This document shows, in pieces, positions 17,625-25,860 of a stretch of 61,475 nt of DNA; the stretch's first letter is position 1, and the number at the start of each line of letters is the position of its first letter. The notes under the pieces are model-generated. The model worked only from the letters and a program-made list of their open reading frames with translations, was not told the DNA's origin and searched no databases. Origin of the DNA: Kumtagia ephedrae (GTDB lineage Bacteria; Pseudomonadota; Alphaproteobacteria; Rhizobiales; Rhizobiaceae); contig NZ_PXYK01000033.1 of the NCBI RefSeq assembly GCF_003012745.1, positions 1 through 61,475 on the forward strand. Direction: 5' to 3'. A program made the position numbers and the translations under genes.

Positions 17625-19175
17625 TCACAGCCCCCATGGCAGGCCGAGCATTTTCCAGACCGCGAAAAGCGCCGTCCACAGCACGTATATCCACACGACA
17701 AAGGGGAGCATCAGAGACACGATCGTACCGACACCTGCCGACTTGTCGTACTTCTGGGCAAAGCCGACGACGAGCGCGAAATAGGCGTTGAGCGGCGTGA
17801 TCGCGTTCATCGGGGAATCGCCAACGCGGTAGGCGGCCAGCACCGCCTCAGGTTCGACGCCAAGCTGCATCAAAAGCGGCACGAAGACCGGTGCAAAAAT
17901 CGCCCACTTGGCGATTGCCCCGGTGAGCAGCAGATCGATGATCGCGACCACTATGATGAAGCCGATCAGCAGAGGCAGCGCACCGATATTGGCCGCTTGC
18001 AGGACGCCCGAGAGGCTGAGCGCCATGACTGTGCCGATATTGGTGTAGGTGAAATAGGCGACGAACTGACTGAGCACGAAGAACAGGAAGATCGTGCCGC
18101 CCATGTTCTTGATCGACTTCTCGATCGCGCCGATGACCTCGGTCAGCGTACGCAGGGTTCCGGCGCCGATGCCATAGGCCCAGCCGGTCACCAGAAACAT
18201 GAGGACGATGAGGGTTATGAGGCCGCTCATGAATGGCGAGTTGCCGATCAGTTCGCCCGTGTCCGGATTGCGCAGCGGTCCCCATGACGGGATCGTCAGC
18301 AGGCCGAAGACCACGATCAGGCCGAGCAGTCCGAAACCGGCGAAACGCAGGCCACGCGACTCCTGTTCGCCAAGCATAGCGCTCTGGTCCGTCGTGGTGC
18401 CTTCGGAGGCGCTCTTAGGATTATAGGTTCCAAGGCGTGGTTCGATGATGCGATCGGATATGAATGCTATGATGACTGTCAGAAACAGCACCGATGCGAT
18501 GGAGAACCAGAGGTTCGAGGCCAGGCCGATCGATCTGGTGGGGTCGACAAGGGCGGCGGCGTCATTGGTGAACTCGACGAGCACCGTGTCGAGCGGCTTT
18601 ATCAGCATGTTGACGGTGAAAGCGGCTGCGACAGCGGCAAAACCCAGCGCCAGGCCGGCCAAGGGATGCCGCCCGACTGCAAGATAGGCGATGCCGGCGA
18701 GAGGGATCAGGACAAGATAGCCCGCATCGGCGGCAATGCTGGCAAGTATGCCGACAAAGGCCAAGATGTAAGTGAGCGCCCAGTGCGGCGACACGATGAC
18801 GAGCTTGTGGATCAGCGCGGTGACCAGCCCGGATTCCTCTGCCACGCCGGCGCCGATCATCGCCGCAATCATCAAACCCACGGCGGTAAAGGCCATGAAG
18901 TTGGGAACCAGCGATTCGTACATGAAGCGAATGCCGTCCGTATTGAGCAGGCTGCGTATTTCCGTGCTCGCAATCTCGATTTGGTGCGTGTCCGGATTGA
19001 TGCGGTCGAAAGTGACCGCCGCGTCGAACATGCCCAGAACCGCCGACAGAACGATGACGATGGCAATCAGGATCAGGAAGATGACGACCGGATGGGGAAC
19101 CATGTTCCCGACTTTCTCGACGCCATCAAGAAATCTTTGCATCGCGGTTTTCGGAGCCGCATCGGCGGTGGGCAT
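17625..19175 (-). CDS. AbgT family transporter
   Basis: 516 residues with about 11-13 membrane helices. Family-typical text includes VEKVGNMVPHPVVIFLILI at the N-terminus, GVAEESGLVTALI near 110, and AAYRVGDSPMNAITPLNAYF near 455. AbgT proteins take up p-aminobenzoyl-glutamate, and some homologues export sulfonamides. It is the first gene of the run AbgT, M20 peptidase, SLC13, AI-2E-type and perhaps GNAT. Uptake coupled to hydrolysis by the adjacent M20 peptidase is the simplest reading. Confidence 0.92.
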   Translation of the reverse strand: MPTADAAPKTAMQRFLDGVEKVGNMVPHPVVIFLILIAIVIVLSAVLGMFDAAVTFDRINPDTHQIEIASTEIRSLLNTDGIRFMYESLVPNFMAFTAVGLMIAAMIGAGVAEESGLVTALIHKLVIVSPHWALTYILAFVGILASIAADAGYLVLIPLAGIAYLAVGRHPLAGLALGFAAVAAAFTVNMLIKPLDTVLVEFTNDAAALVDPTRSIGLASNLWFSIASVLFLTVIIAFISDRIIEPRLGTYNPKSASEGTTTDQSAMLGEQESRGLRFAGFGLLGLIVVFGLLTIPSWGPLRNPDTGELIGNSPFMSGLITLIVLMFLVTGWAYGIGAGTLRTLTEVIGAIEKSIKNMGGTIFLFFVLSQFVAYFTYTNIGTVMALSLSGVLQAANIGALPLLIGFIIVVAIIDLLLTGAIAKWAIFAPVFVPLLMQLGVEPEAVLAAYRVGDSPMNAITPLNAYFALVVGFAQKYDKSAGVGTIVSLMLPFVVWIYVLWTALFAVWKMLGLPWGL

Positions 19176-19270
19176 TTCTTCTTCCCCTCTGCTGGACCTC
19201 TTGGTGCGGTCGACCAGGAGATATGCTCAGATCAAATGGATTCTGAGATTAGTCCTCCGTGCAAGGAATC

Positions 19271-19489
19271 ATGAGCGCAGAACCCAAAGCCTTGGCTGTA
19301 TCGGACGAAGCGCATGGTTCCCTTCAAGCTTTGTGGAAAAAAACATTATCTTCTAAGTCGGCGGAAATCGACGACGCGGGCATTGTGCGAGTTAATAGCT
19401 ATTTCGAACAGGAATGCCCCCACGCCGCGCGTGAGTTTCGTGCGCTGATCCGACATTATGAATGCCCTCATGTTGCCCAACGTCCTTAG
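19271..19489 (+). CDS. Small ORF, unknown
   Basis: A 72-codon frame starts with ATG at 19271 after AAGGA and runs divergently from the AbgT gene. The predicted protein is hydrophilic, with acidic and basic residues mixed and no membrane segment or known motif. It fills most of the otherwise empty 370-base gap 19176-19545. Codon use is less GC-rich at third positions than in the neighbours, so it could be acquired DNA or a spurious frame. No function is proposed. Confidence 0.3.
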   Translation: MSAEPKALAVSDEAHGSLQALWKKTLSSKSAEIDDAGIVRVNSYFEQECPHAAREFRALIRHYECPHVAQRP

Positions 19490-19545
19490 GCGGCTGCTGG
19501 GTCTTGCCCGGAAAGTTGCTGTGGCTCCGCAATCAAACCGGGTGT

Positions 19546-19827
19546 CTAGCAGCGTGCGGTATAAATTGTACCGTCAGGGCGTTGGAATCGACAGTAGCCG
19601 GTGCCGCGAGGCGTTGATGCGGTGCCGACTACGGCGCCCAGAAGCGCACCAGCACCCGCGCCAACGACCGTGCTGCGAGTGTTTCGGCCGAGTGCCTGTC
19701 CAGCCACCGCACCTGTGCCGGCGCCAATCAGCGCCCCGGTACCGGCTCGTTGTTCTTGTGTGGCCTCGCAACCCGTTAGTGAAAAAGGAACAATTATCGA
19801 TGTGAAGATAAAAAGAGCGAATCTCAT
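19546..19827 (-). CDS. Glycine-zipper lipoprotein (17 kDa surface antigen-like)
   Basis: 93 residues from ATG at 19827 with GAGGA upstream. A lipoprotein signal peptide ends with the lipobox LTGC, putting the acylated cysteine at residue 20. The mature part has glycine-zipper repeats (GTGALIGAGTGAVAGQALG and GAGAGALLGAVVG) that typically form membrane-inserted helical hairpins, and a short C-terminal tail with two cysteines. Family members reside in the outer membrane or its inner leaflet. It stands alone between the small ORF and a broken hydrolase gene. Confidence 0.82.
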   Translation of the reverse strand: MRFALFIFTSIIVPFSLTGCEATQEQRAGTGALIGAGTGAVAGQALGRNTRSTVVGAGAGALLGAVVGTASTPRGTGYCRFQRPDGTIYTARC

Positions 19828-19895
19828 TGATCCAGGTTCCTCACCCGCAAAGTTCAAATGAATTCTAGGATTGCATGAGTGAACCCAGAGAACAA

Positions 19896-20129
19896 TCACC
19901 GATGGGCAAATAGGAAGCTCATCTCGGCAGCCGCCCTTTGACATGCTAAACCCAGAACCCGTTCGACGCTTGCTGACGTGGGCCTACCAGCGAAGTCGTT
20001 GTTGTTGGGGGCGTCCCAGTCGTCGGAGCTGAGCGGCCAGCCATGGTGAAAAACGATGGGCTGGGCATCCTTGGGACCCCAATCCTTAAAGAAAATCCGT
20101 ACGTCGTCGTCGGTCGTGACAAAGCCCAC
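19896..20129 (-). pseudogene. Truncated alpha/beta hydrolase (chloroperoxidase-like), N-terminal fragment
   Basis: A GTG at 20129 with AAGGAG upstream begins a protein whose first 38 or so residues match the start of esterase/chloroperoxidase-type alpha/beta hydrolases: GFVTTDDDVRIFFKDWG, then PIVFHHGWPLSSDDWD with the oxyanion-hole HG. After that the homology ends abruptly. The nucleophile elbow, acid and histidine are all missing before a stop at 19896. The gene diverges from the intact LysR gene at 20251, the usual layout for a regulator and its target. It is a deletion remnant. Confidence 0.7.
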
Positions 20130-20183
20130 GGTGTGTTCTCCTTCTGGAGGGTCGTGCTTGGACGTTGCCCGGCCGCAATTTGT

Positions 20184-20412
20184 CGTTCCCCATCGCAATG
20201 CGGTAGTGCCATAGTCAGGCACGCTGTGTCGCGTAGCAAGGAACGCCAAATTGGACATCGAAGATCTACAGACATTCGTCGCAGTAGCCGATGCCGGAGG
20301 CGTATCGGCCGCCGCGCGCCGGCTTGGCGTCTCCAAGTCAATCGTCAGCCGGAGGCTCTTCCGGGTTGAAGCGGAGCTTGGGGTCCAGCTTCTTGCACGA
20401 ACGACCCGCGGC
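20184..20412 (+). repeat. Inverted partial duplication, copy 1 (control region and 5' end of lysR)
   Basis: This 229-base segment, covering the control region and the first 54 codons of the LysR gene, is closely matched by the reverse complement of 24673-24900. By eye about nine bases in ten agree from the GCGGTAGTGCC block through the CGACCCGCGG block, after which similarity stops sharply. The mate carries only the 5' part of the gene. Confidence 0.8.
20206..20222. promoter_or_regulatory. Candidate LysR operator GTGCC-N7-GGCAC
   Basis: The inverted repeat GTGCC-N7-GGCAC lies 29 bases before the TTG start of the LysR gene, in the divergent control region shared with the broken hydrolase. The arms contain the T-N-A pairing expected of LysR-type sites. 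The same 17-bp element is kept at 24863-24879 beside another hydrolase gene, with changes only in the spacer. Conservation in both copies supports a binding role. Confidence 0.45.
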
Positions 20413-21144
20413 GCCGCGCTCACCGAAGCGGGGATCACGTTCAGGGACCATGCGGCCCGCGCCAGCGCCGAGATCGATACGGCCAGGGAAACGATCCTCC
20501 CCACCGGTGAGTTGCGTGGCCGCCTGAGGGTTGCCATGCCGCTTACTTTCGGCCCGACCCACTTCGCTCCGGTACTGGCGGAAATGGCGCACCGGCACCC
20601 GCAGCTTCACATCCATACCTCCTACAGCGATCGCTTCGTCGATCTCATCGCAGATGGTTTCGATTGCGCGATCCGGGCTGGCTACCTTCAGGACTCCAAC
20701 CTGATCGCGAAGCGCGTCGGGCCGTTCCATGGCAAGCTTGTCGCAAGCCCGGACTATATCGAAGCGCACGGCTCACCCGAGACTCCGGACCAACTCGTCA
20801 CCCATCAGGCCCTCATGCAGGGAACCGAAACCTGGCAGTTCATGGATGGTGGCAAGGTTGTCACGGTCCAGCCGCAGGGCAGGTTCAAGGCCGATAGCGC
20901 CACGGCGCTCGCCGCCGCGGCGGCGGCAGGTCTCGGCATCGCCTGGCTCGCCGACTGCATCACACATGACTATGTGGCCTCCGGCGCGCTGGTCCCGATC
21001 ATGACACGCTATCCGGTACCTCCGGCGGCCGTATATGTCGTCCGCCCGCCGGGTCAGCATCCCACGCGGAAAGTACGGGTGCTCACCGAGATGCTGATCG
21101 AGTATTTCAAACGGAACCCGGATCTTTGGGGGCTCGATCGGTAG
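20251..21144 (+). CDS. LysR family transcriptional regulator
   Basis: 297 residues from TTG at 20251 with AAGGA upstream. N-terminal winged helix-turn-helix (about 1-60; SAAARRLGVSKSIVSRRLF is the recognition region) and a C-terminal periplasmic-binding-protein-like effector domain (about 90-295). It lies divergent to a broken alpha/beta hydrolase and upstream of a pirin gene. A partial copy of its 5' end and operator lies at 24673-24900 next to an isochorismatase-like gene, so this regulator may also act there. Confidence 0.92.
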   Translation: MDIEDLQTFVAVADAGGVSAAARRLGVSKSIVSRRLFRVEAELGVQLLARTTRGAALTEAGITFRDHAARASAEIDTARETILPTGELRGRLRVAMPLTFGPTHFAPVLAEMAHRHPQLHIHTSYSDRFVDLIADGFDCAIRAGYLQDSNLIAKRVGPFHGKLVASPDYIEAHGSPETPDQLVTHQALMQGTETWQFMDGGKVVTVQPQGRFKADSATALAAAAAAGLGIAWLADCITHDYVASGALVPIMTRYPVPPAAVYVVRPPGQHPTRKVRVLTEMLIEYFKRNPDLWGLDR

Positions 21145-21320
21145 GACACGAACGCTTCGAAGTCTTGTCGGGCAATTGCGACCCATACTTCGGCGGCATG
21201 TGCCGTTCCACTTGCTGCGACACAGCTTGACGTATCGCGGGCCTAGTTCGGTAGATGGTCCCGCGCCAATTTAGACATTCCGGAAACCCAGGGTCGGAAG
21301 CCCAAGAGAGGATAGCGCGC

Positions 21321-22256
21321 ATGAGTTGGAACCCGGCAATCGAACCGGGCTGTCCCGATGAGGTTGGCCTCGACGCGATCGAAACGCTCATCGTCCCGCG
21401 CGCCCGAGACCTGGGCGGCTTCGAGGTTCGGCGCGCCCTGCCGGCGCCGAAGCGGCAGATGGTCGGACCATTCATCTTCTTCGATCAGGCCGGCCCGGCC
21501 GAACTCCTGACCGGACAGGGCGTCGACGTTCGGCCGCATCCGCATATCGGGCTCGGCACCGTCACGTACCTTTATCGCGGCGACTTTCATCACCGCGACA
21601 GCACCGGCGCCGATCAGATAATACGTCCTGGCGCGCTGAACTGGATGGTCGCCGGGCGCGGCGTGACCCATTCGGAGCGCACATCAGCGGCCGCCCGAAG
21701 CGGTCCGAACAGCCTGTTCGGGATACAGACATGGCTTGCCCTGCCCGATACGCATGAGGATATGGCGCCTACCTTCGAACATCACGGCAAGGAGGCGCTG
21801 CCGGTGATCGAGGATCGCGGCGTTTCGATCCGGCTCATCCTCGGGGAGGCCTATGGCCGGAAGGCACCCGCGACGATGTTCTCCGAGGCGTTCTACGCCG
21901 ATGTGAAACTCGAGCCTGGAAGCCGGCTGCCCATGCCGGACGATCATGAGGACAGAGCCATCTACATCGTCGAAGGCTCGATCTCGATCGCCGGCCAGGC
22001 TTTCGAGGCACCGCAGATGATGGTCTTCCGCCCCGGCGACAGGATCACGGTCGCGGCCCGCGACCAGGGCGCGCGGTTGATGATCCTCGGCGGCGCCACG
22101 CTCGGCGGACCGCGCTACATCTGGTGGAATTTCGTCGCCTCGTCCCGGGAGCGCATCGAAGAAGCCAAGGCCGAATGGCGCGTGCAGAACTGGGGCAAGG
22201 GGCGCTTCGATCTACCCGTCGATGACCGGGAAGAGCACATTCCTCTTCCGGACTGA
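21321..22256 (+). CDS. Pirin family protein
   Basis: 311 residues from ATG at 21321, preceded by GAGAGGA; an upstream in-frame start at 21255 has no better signal. Pirins are bicupins. The N-terminal cupin carries the iron-binding set seen in human pirin: H73 and H75 in RPHPHIG, and H117 and E119 in GVTHSER. The C-terminal cupin (about 185-290) lacks a full metal set, as usual. Bacterial pirins can act as quercetinases or redox-responsive co-regulators. It may be controlled by the LysR gene 176 bases upstream. Confidence 0.9.
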   Translation: MSWNPAIEPGCPDEVGLDAIETLIVPRARDLGGFEVRRALPAPKRQMVGPFIFFDQAGPAELLTGQGVDVRPHPHIGLGTVTYLYRGDFHHRDSTGADQIIRPGALNWMVAGRGVTHSERTSAAARSGPNSLFGIQTWLALPDTHEDMAPTFEHHGKEALPVIEDRGVSIRLILGEAYGRKAPATMFSEAFYADVKLEPGSRLPMPDDHEDRAIYIVEGSISIAGQAFEAPQMMVFRPGDRITVAARDQGARLMILGGATLGGPRYIWWNFVASSRERIEEAKAEWRVQNWGKGRFDLPVDDREEHIPLPD

Positions 22257-22355
22257 CCGGCGCCGATGACATGATCGCCGGACACGGCTCGGGTGGGCCT
22301 AGGACGGCATGACCGACGTCGCGTGCCGGTTGAATGCTGGATGGAGACTGGGAAG

Positions 22356-23606
22356 ATGAGCAACAAATGGCCCCATCTCGACTACGTCGGTTGGCGCGAG
22401 ACGTGTTCAGCGCTGCATCTCTACCTGCAGGTCGCCGGCAAGTATCGACTGGCTCATGCTCCGTGGCTCAACCATTCCTGGAACGCGACCTTCTATGTCA
22501 CGCCTACCGGCCTGGCATCTTCGCCGATCCCCGACGGCCCTGGCATCGAGATCCTGTTCGACCTTCGAGACCACATGGTGATGGGCACGAGCGGCGACGG
22601 CCGCAAGGCGTCCTTTGCGCTCGGGCCGACTACGGTCGCGGCGTTCCACGCCAGCTTCGTGGAGTTGATTTCGGAACTCGGCGGCACGCCGACTTTCAAC
22701 GGACAACCGAACGAAGTGCCCAACCCGGTACCTTTCGCCGAAGATCATCGCGACAGGCCCTATGACCGCGACGCCGTTCGACGTTTCCATCACGCGTTGG
22801 TGGCGGTCGACAGGGTATTCAATCGGTTCCGGACCTCCTTTCTCGGCAAATCCAGTCCCGTTCACCTGTTCTGGGGCGCTCTCGATCTCGCCGTCACCCG
22901 CTTCTCAGGGAGACGCGCTCCTCTCCATCCGGGCGGCATTCCGGCATTGCCGGACGACGTCACGCAAGAGGCCTATGACCGCGAGGTCTCATCGACGGGC
23001 TTCTGGCCGGGCGGCGGCGGCATCGATTATCCCGCCTTCTACGCCTACGCCTACCCGACGCCGAACGGCTACCGCAGCGCGCCGGTCCGGCCCGATGCCG
23101 CGTTCTGGCATGACGGCCTGTCAGAGTTCATTCTGCCCTACGATGCCGTACAGTCGGCGCCCGACCCTGATGAGGCCCTGATGACGTTTCTAGTCTCGAC
23201 CTACGAGGCTGCTGCCGATCTGGGCAGATGGGACCGCGATCTGCTGGAATGCGCGCAAGGGCGACCGCGTCAGGTCCGCCGCCCGGACGCGGCGCTGGCG
23301 AAGGCTGCGCATTCAGCCGGCGACGAAAAGGTCGAGCGCGAGGATGGGGTATCAAAAGGGCGTTATCGGCTGATCATTGATGGTGTCGAAGCGGAGATGA
23401 CCTACAGCCGGGCCGGCAAGGGGTTGATCATCATCGACCATACCGAAGTTCCGGCGGCCATGCGTGGCCGCAAGGTCGGCGAACGACTGGTGAGACAGGC
23501 GGTCGAGGATGCCCGGCGAGACGGGGTCGCCATCATGCCGCTCTGTCCATTCGCAAAAGCGCAGATCGCTCGTCATCCGGAATGGCAGGACGTGCTGCGT
23601 CGATGA
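22356..23606 (+). CDS. DUF5996 protein fused to a YjdJ-type N-acetyltransferase domain
   Basis: 416 residues from ATG at 22356. Residues about 1-305 match the DUF5996 family in full, with WPHLDYVGWRETCSALHLYL at the start, SPVHLFWGALDLAVTRFSG in the middle, FWPGGGG, and a LPYDAVQ...STYEAAADLGRWDR end. After a charged linker (about 306-335), residues 336-416 form a short GNAT domain of the YjdJ/Acetyltransf_CG kind, with HTEVPAAMRGRKVGERLV as acetyl-CoA-binding motif and CPFAKAQIARHPEW near the end. Both halves are normally separate small proteins. No frameshift is seen at the joint, so this is a real fusion. Function unknown; a linked acetylation role for DUF5996 is only a guess. Confidence 0.85.
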   Translation: MSNKWPHLDYVGWRETCSALHLYLQVAGKYRLAHAPWLNHSWNATFYVTPTGLASSPIPDGPGIEILFDLRDHMVMGTSGDGRKASFALGPTTVAAFHASFVELISELGGTPTFNGQPNEVPNPVPFAEDHRDRPYDRDAVRRFHHALVAVDRVFNRFRTSFLGKSSPVHLFWGALDLAVTRFSGRRAPLHPGGIPALPDDVTQEAYDREVSSTGFWPGGGGIDYPAFYAYAYPTPNGYRSAPVRPDAAFWHDGLSEFILPYDAVQSAPDPDEALMTFLVSTYEAAADLGRWDRDLLECAQGRPRQVRRPDAALAKAAHSAGDEKVEREDGVSKGRYRLIIDGVEAEMTYSRAGKGLIIIDHTEVPAAMRGRKVGERLVRQAVEDARRDGVAIMPLCPFAKAQIARHPEWQDVLRR

Positions 23607-23855
23607 CAGGGGGCGTGGCCGTCAGCAGGAACACCAGCACCAAGGCGACCAGGTTGCCCGCCGGAAGGTGGTCGCCTTGCCCGGCTTGAGAAGCCATCGG
23701 CCAGCGTTCCCCTCTTAGCAACACAGCTGAGCATTTCTCGACACTGAAAGCGACAGATCCCGAACGCCAAATTCGTGGATCAGGCCTTTGCCGCGTGCCG
23801 CGTCTCACGCGATTGCCGGGCACTTGAACCAACAATGGTAGAAATGGACAAACAT

Positions 23856-24596
23856 ATGATCGACCTGAATGGGAAGCGTGCATTGGTTACAGGAGGTTCG
23901 CGGGGCATCGGAGCCGCGATCGCCTTGGCGCTGGCGGAATACGGTGCTGACGTCGCGTTCACGTACCAGCGCGCGGCCAAAAAAGCTGAAGCGGTGGCCA
24001 AATCCATCGAGAGTGCGGGGCGCCGCGCCATCGCTATCCAGGCCGATAGCGGCGATCCGGAGGCCATCATGCGCTCCGTGAGCGAAGCCGTCTCCGCGCT
24101 CGGTGGACTCGATATCCTCGTCAACAGCGCGGCCATCGGCCACACGGGAACGATCGCCGACATCGACGTGAATGACTATCAGGCCGTGATGGACGTCAAC
24201 GTGCGAGCGCCAGTGCTGTTTGCGAAGGCAGTTATCCCGCATCTCACCGAAGGGGGACGCATCATCACGATCGGTTCGGCCCTGGGTGAGAGGGTCCCGT
24301 TCCCAGGCATTACCGCATATGCGATGTCCAAGGCGGCACTTACCTCCTTCACCCGCGGTCTTTCGCGCGAACTCGGCCCGAACGGCATCACCGTCAATCT
24401 TGTGCAGCCCGGGGCGACGAACACGGATGCAAATCCGGCGGATGGCGAGGCTGCCGATTTCCAGCGAAGCCTGACGTCTTTGGGACGCTACGCCGAGCCG
24501 CGCGAAGTCGCGAACGCCGTGGTCTTTCTGGCAAGTCCCGCCGCGAGCGTGATTACGGGCGCCATCTTGACCGCCGACGGGGGCGCAATCGCCTGA
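23856..24596 (+). CDS. SDR family oxidoreductase
   Basis: 246 residues from ATG at 23856; in-frame ATGs at 23835 and 23844 add a few residues. A classical short-chain dehydrogenase: TGGSRGIG nucleotide motif at 12-19, NSA (in place of NNA) near 90-92, and catalytic S141, Y155 and K159 (YAMSK). The C-terminus ends DGG as in FabG-like members. It would use NAD(P)H on an alcohol or ketone. The gene is alone on its transcript and ends just before the LysR remnant, which points toward it. Confidence 0.92.
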   Translation: MIDLNGKRALVTGGSRGIGAAIALALAEYGADVAFTYQRAAKKAEAVAKSIESAGRRAIAIQADSGDPEAIMRSVSEAVSALGGLDILVNSAAIGHTGTIADIDVNDYQAVMDVNVRAPVLFAKAVIPHLTEGGRIITIGSALGERVPFPGITAYAMSKAALTSFTRGLSRELGPNGITVNLVQPGATNTDANPADGEAADFQRSLTSLGRYAEPREVANAVVFLASPAASVITGAILTADGGAIA

Positions 24597-24672
24597 GCCA
24601 ACTTGGCATTCGCCAGCAGGCCAACCGCCTGCCGCAAGGTGCATCGGGCACGGCGCCGCCGAGGACTGCCTG

Positions 24673-24835
24673 TGCCGCGGGTCTTTCGTGCAAGAAGCTG
24701 GACGCCAAGCTCCGCTTCAACCCGAAAGAGCCTCCGGCTGACGATTGACTTGGAGACGCCGAGCCGGCGCGCGGCGGCCGATATGCCCCCTGCATCGGCC
24801 ACCGCGACGAATGTCTCCAAATCTTCGATGTCCAA
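24673..24835 (-). pseudogene. LysR regulator, 5' fragment
   Basis: From a TTG at 24835 the minus strand encodes about 54 residues nearly identical to the N-terminus of the intact LysR at 20251 (LDIEDLETFVAVADAGGISA, then the same helix-turn-helix through LLARKTRG). It then runs into unrelated sequence at about 24673. The effector domain is gone. The fragment diverges from the isochorismatase-like gene at 24990, so it was once that gene's divergent regulator or arose by copying of the 20184-20412 segment. Confidence 0.8.
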
Positions 24836-24862
24836 TCGGCGTTCCTCGCTACGCGACACAGC

Positions 24863-24879
24863 GTGCCTGACCATGGCAC
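24863..24879. promoter_or_regulatory. Second copy of the candidate LysR operator
   Basis: GTGCC-N7-GGCAC lies 111-127 bases upstream of the isochorismatase-like gene. It matches the element at 20206-20222 apart from the spacer. Since the adjacent regulator gene is broken, the intact LysR protein at 20251 could bind here in trans. Confidence 0.4.
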
Positions 24880-24989
24880 TACCGCATCGCCAAAAGGAAC
24901 AGCAAATTGCGTCCCAGGCAACGTCGTCCGCTGGCGCATGTCTCCCGTGACCCCATTGCCGTCCATGGCGGCAGAGAAAGGAAGTCTTG

Positions 24990-25640
24990 ATGACCCCTCG
25001 TAACGGCCTCGATTCGCTGCTTCGTCCCGAAGACTCGGTGCTCGTTCTGATCGATCACCAGCCTTACCAGCTCGCGAACCTGAACAGTCACGATCCGCAC
25101 ATGGTGGTCAACAATGCAACGGCGCTGGCGAAGGCCGCCAAGGCCTTCGGGGTGCCGACGATCCTGACGAGCGTGATCGCCGATCGCGGCGGCCTCATCT
25201 TCCCCCAGATCACAGATGTCTTCCCCGGCCAGGAGGTGATTGACCGTACGTTCATCAACACCTGGCAGGATCGGAAGGTCGTCGACGCAGTCAGAGCGAC
25301 GGGCCGTAAGCAGCTTATCATCGCGGGCCTGTGGACCGAAATCTGCGTTGCGATGCCGACGATTCAGGCACTCGGCGAAGGCTGGGATGTGACGGTCGTT
25401 ACCGATGCTTCGGGTGGCACTTCGGTCGAGGCCCACGAGGTCGGGATTCAACGCATGATCGCGGCCGGCGCGAACATGATGACCTGGCTGTCGGTGGCAT
25501 CCGAATGGCAGCGCGACTGGGCCCGCACCGAGCATGCCGCCGAGCTTGCGGAAGTGCTTGTACGGCATGCCGCCGGCAGCGGCATCGCGTTCCTGTGGGA
25601 GCAGCAGCTGCTCAACACGCCGGTGCCAAGCAAAGGCTGA
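24990..25640 (+). CDS. Isochorismatase-family hydrolase (YcaC-like)
   Basis: 216 residues from ATG at 24990 with AAAGGAAG upstream. Cysteine hydrolase fold: VLIDHQPYQ gives the catalytic aspartate D22, and AGLWTEICVAMPT gives the nucleophile C119. The text VVTDASGGTSVEAHE after it is typical of YcaC-like hydrolases. These cleave small amides or related compounds; the natural substrate is unknown. It lies divergent to a broken lysR fragment and keeps that regulator's candidate operator. Confidence 0.9.
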   Translation: MTPRNGLDSLLRPEDSVLVLIDHQPYQLANLNSHDPHMVVNNATALAKAAKAFGVPTILTSVIADRGGLIFPQITDVFPGQEVIDRTFINTWQDRKVVDAVRATGRKQLIIAGLWTEICVAMPTIQALGEGWDVTVVTDASGGTSVEAHEVGIQRMIAAGANMMTWLSVASEWQRDWARTEHAAELAEVLVRHAAGSGIAFLWEQQLLNTPVPSKG

Positions 25641-25860
25641 TCCGGGCTCGGGGGCCCGCGGTTGGACTCGACGCTTGAAAGGTATGCGTGCGTCGGTGGG
25701 GCACAAGAAATCCATCTCGCACTACAGAAGCGTTGCGCTCATCGCGGTCTCACAGCGCGAATGCCAGCCAGTCCCATTGCCGAGGCCGAAACCGGACGGC
25801 CAGCAGACGGCCCCGCATCGGTCGTTTGATGCCATCGGCCTCGGCGCCGGAGCAGACCGC

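Larger units (their letters stand above)
24673..24900 (-). repeat. Inverted partial duplication, copy 2
   Basis: Reverse-complement mate of 20184-20412, containing a lysR control region and the first 54 codons. The break at 24673 lies 77 bases beyond the SDR stop codon. The two copies face each other over about 4.3 kb holding the pirin, fusion and SDR genes. Confidence 0.8.

Noticed and set aside
16440-18287. Plus-strand 615-codon frame opposite the M20 peptidase and AbgT genes
   Set aside because: Antisense shadow; the minus-strand proteins have clear families and catalytic residues.
23533-23883. Minus-strand frame with a short hydrophobic stretch between the fusion gene and the SDR
   Set aside because: It overlaps the end of the acetyltransferase domain. 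The hydrophobic part is brief and no start signal is convincing.
25644-25660. GC-rich hairpin CGGGC...GCCCG after the isochorismatase-like gene
   Set aside because: Stem of only five pairs with no T-tract; too weak to call a terminator.
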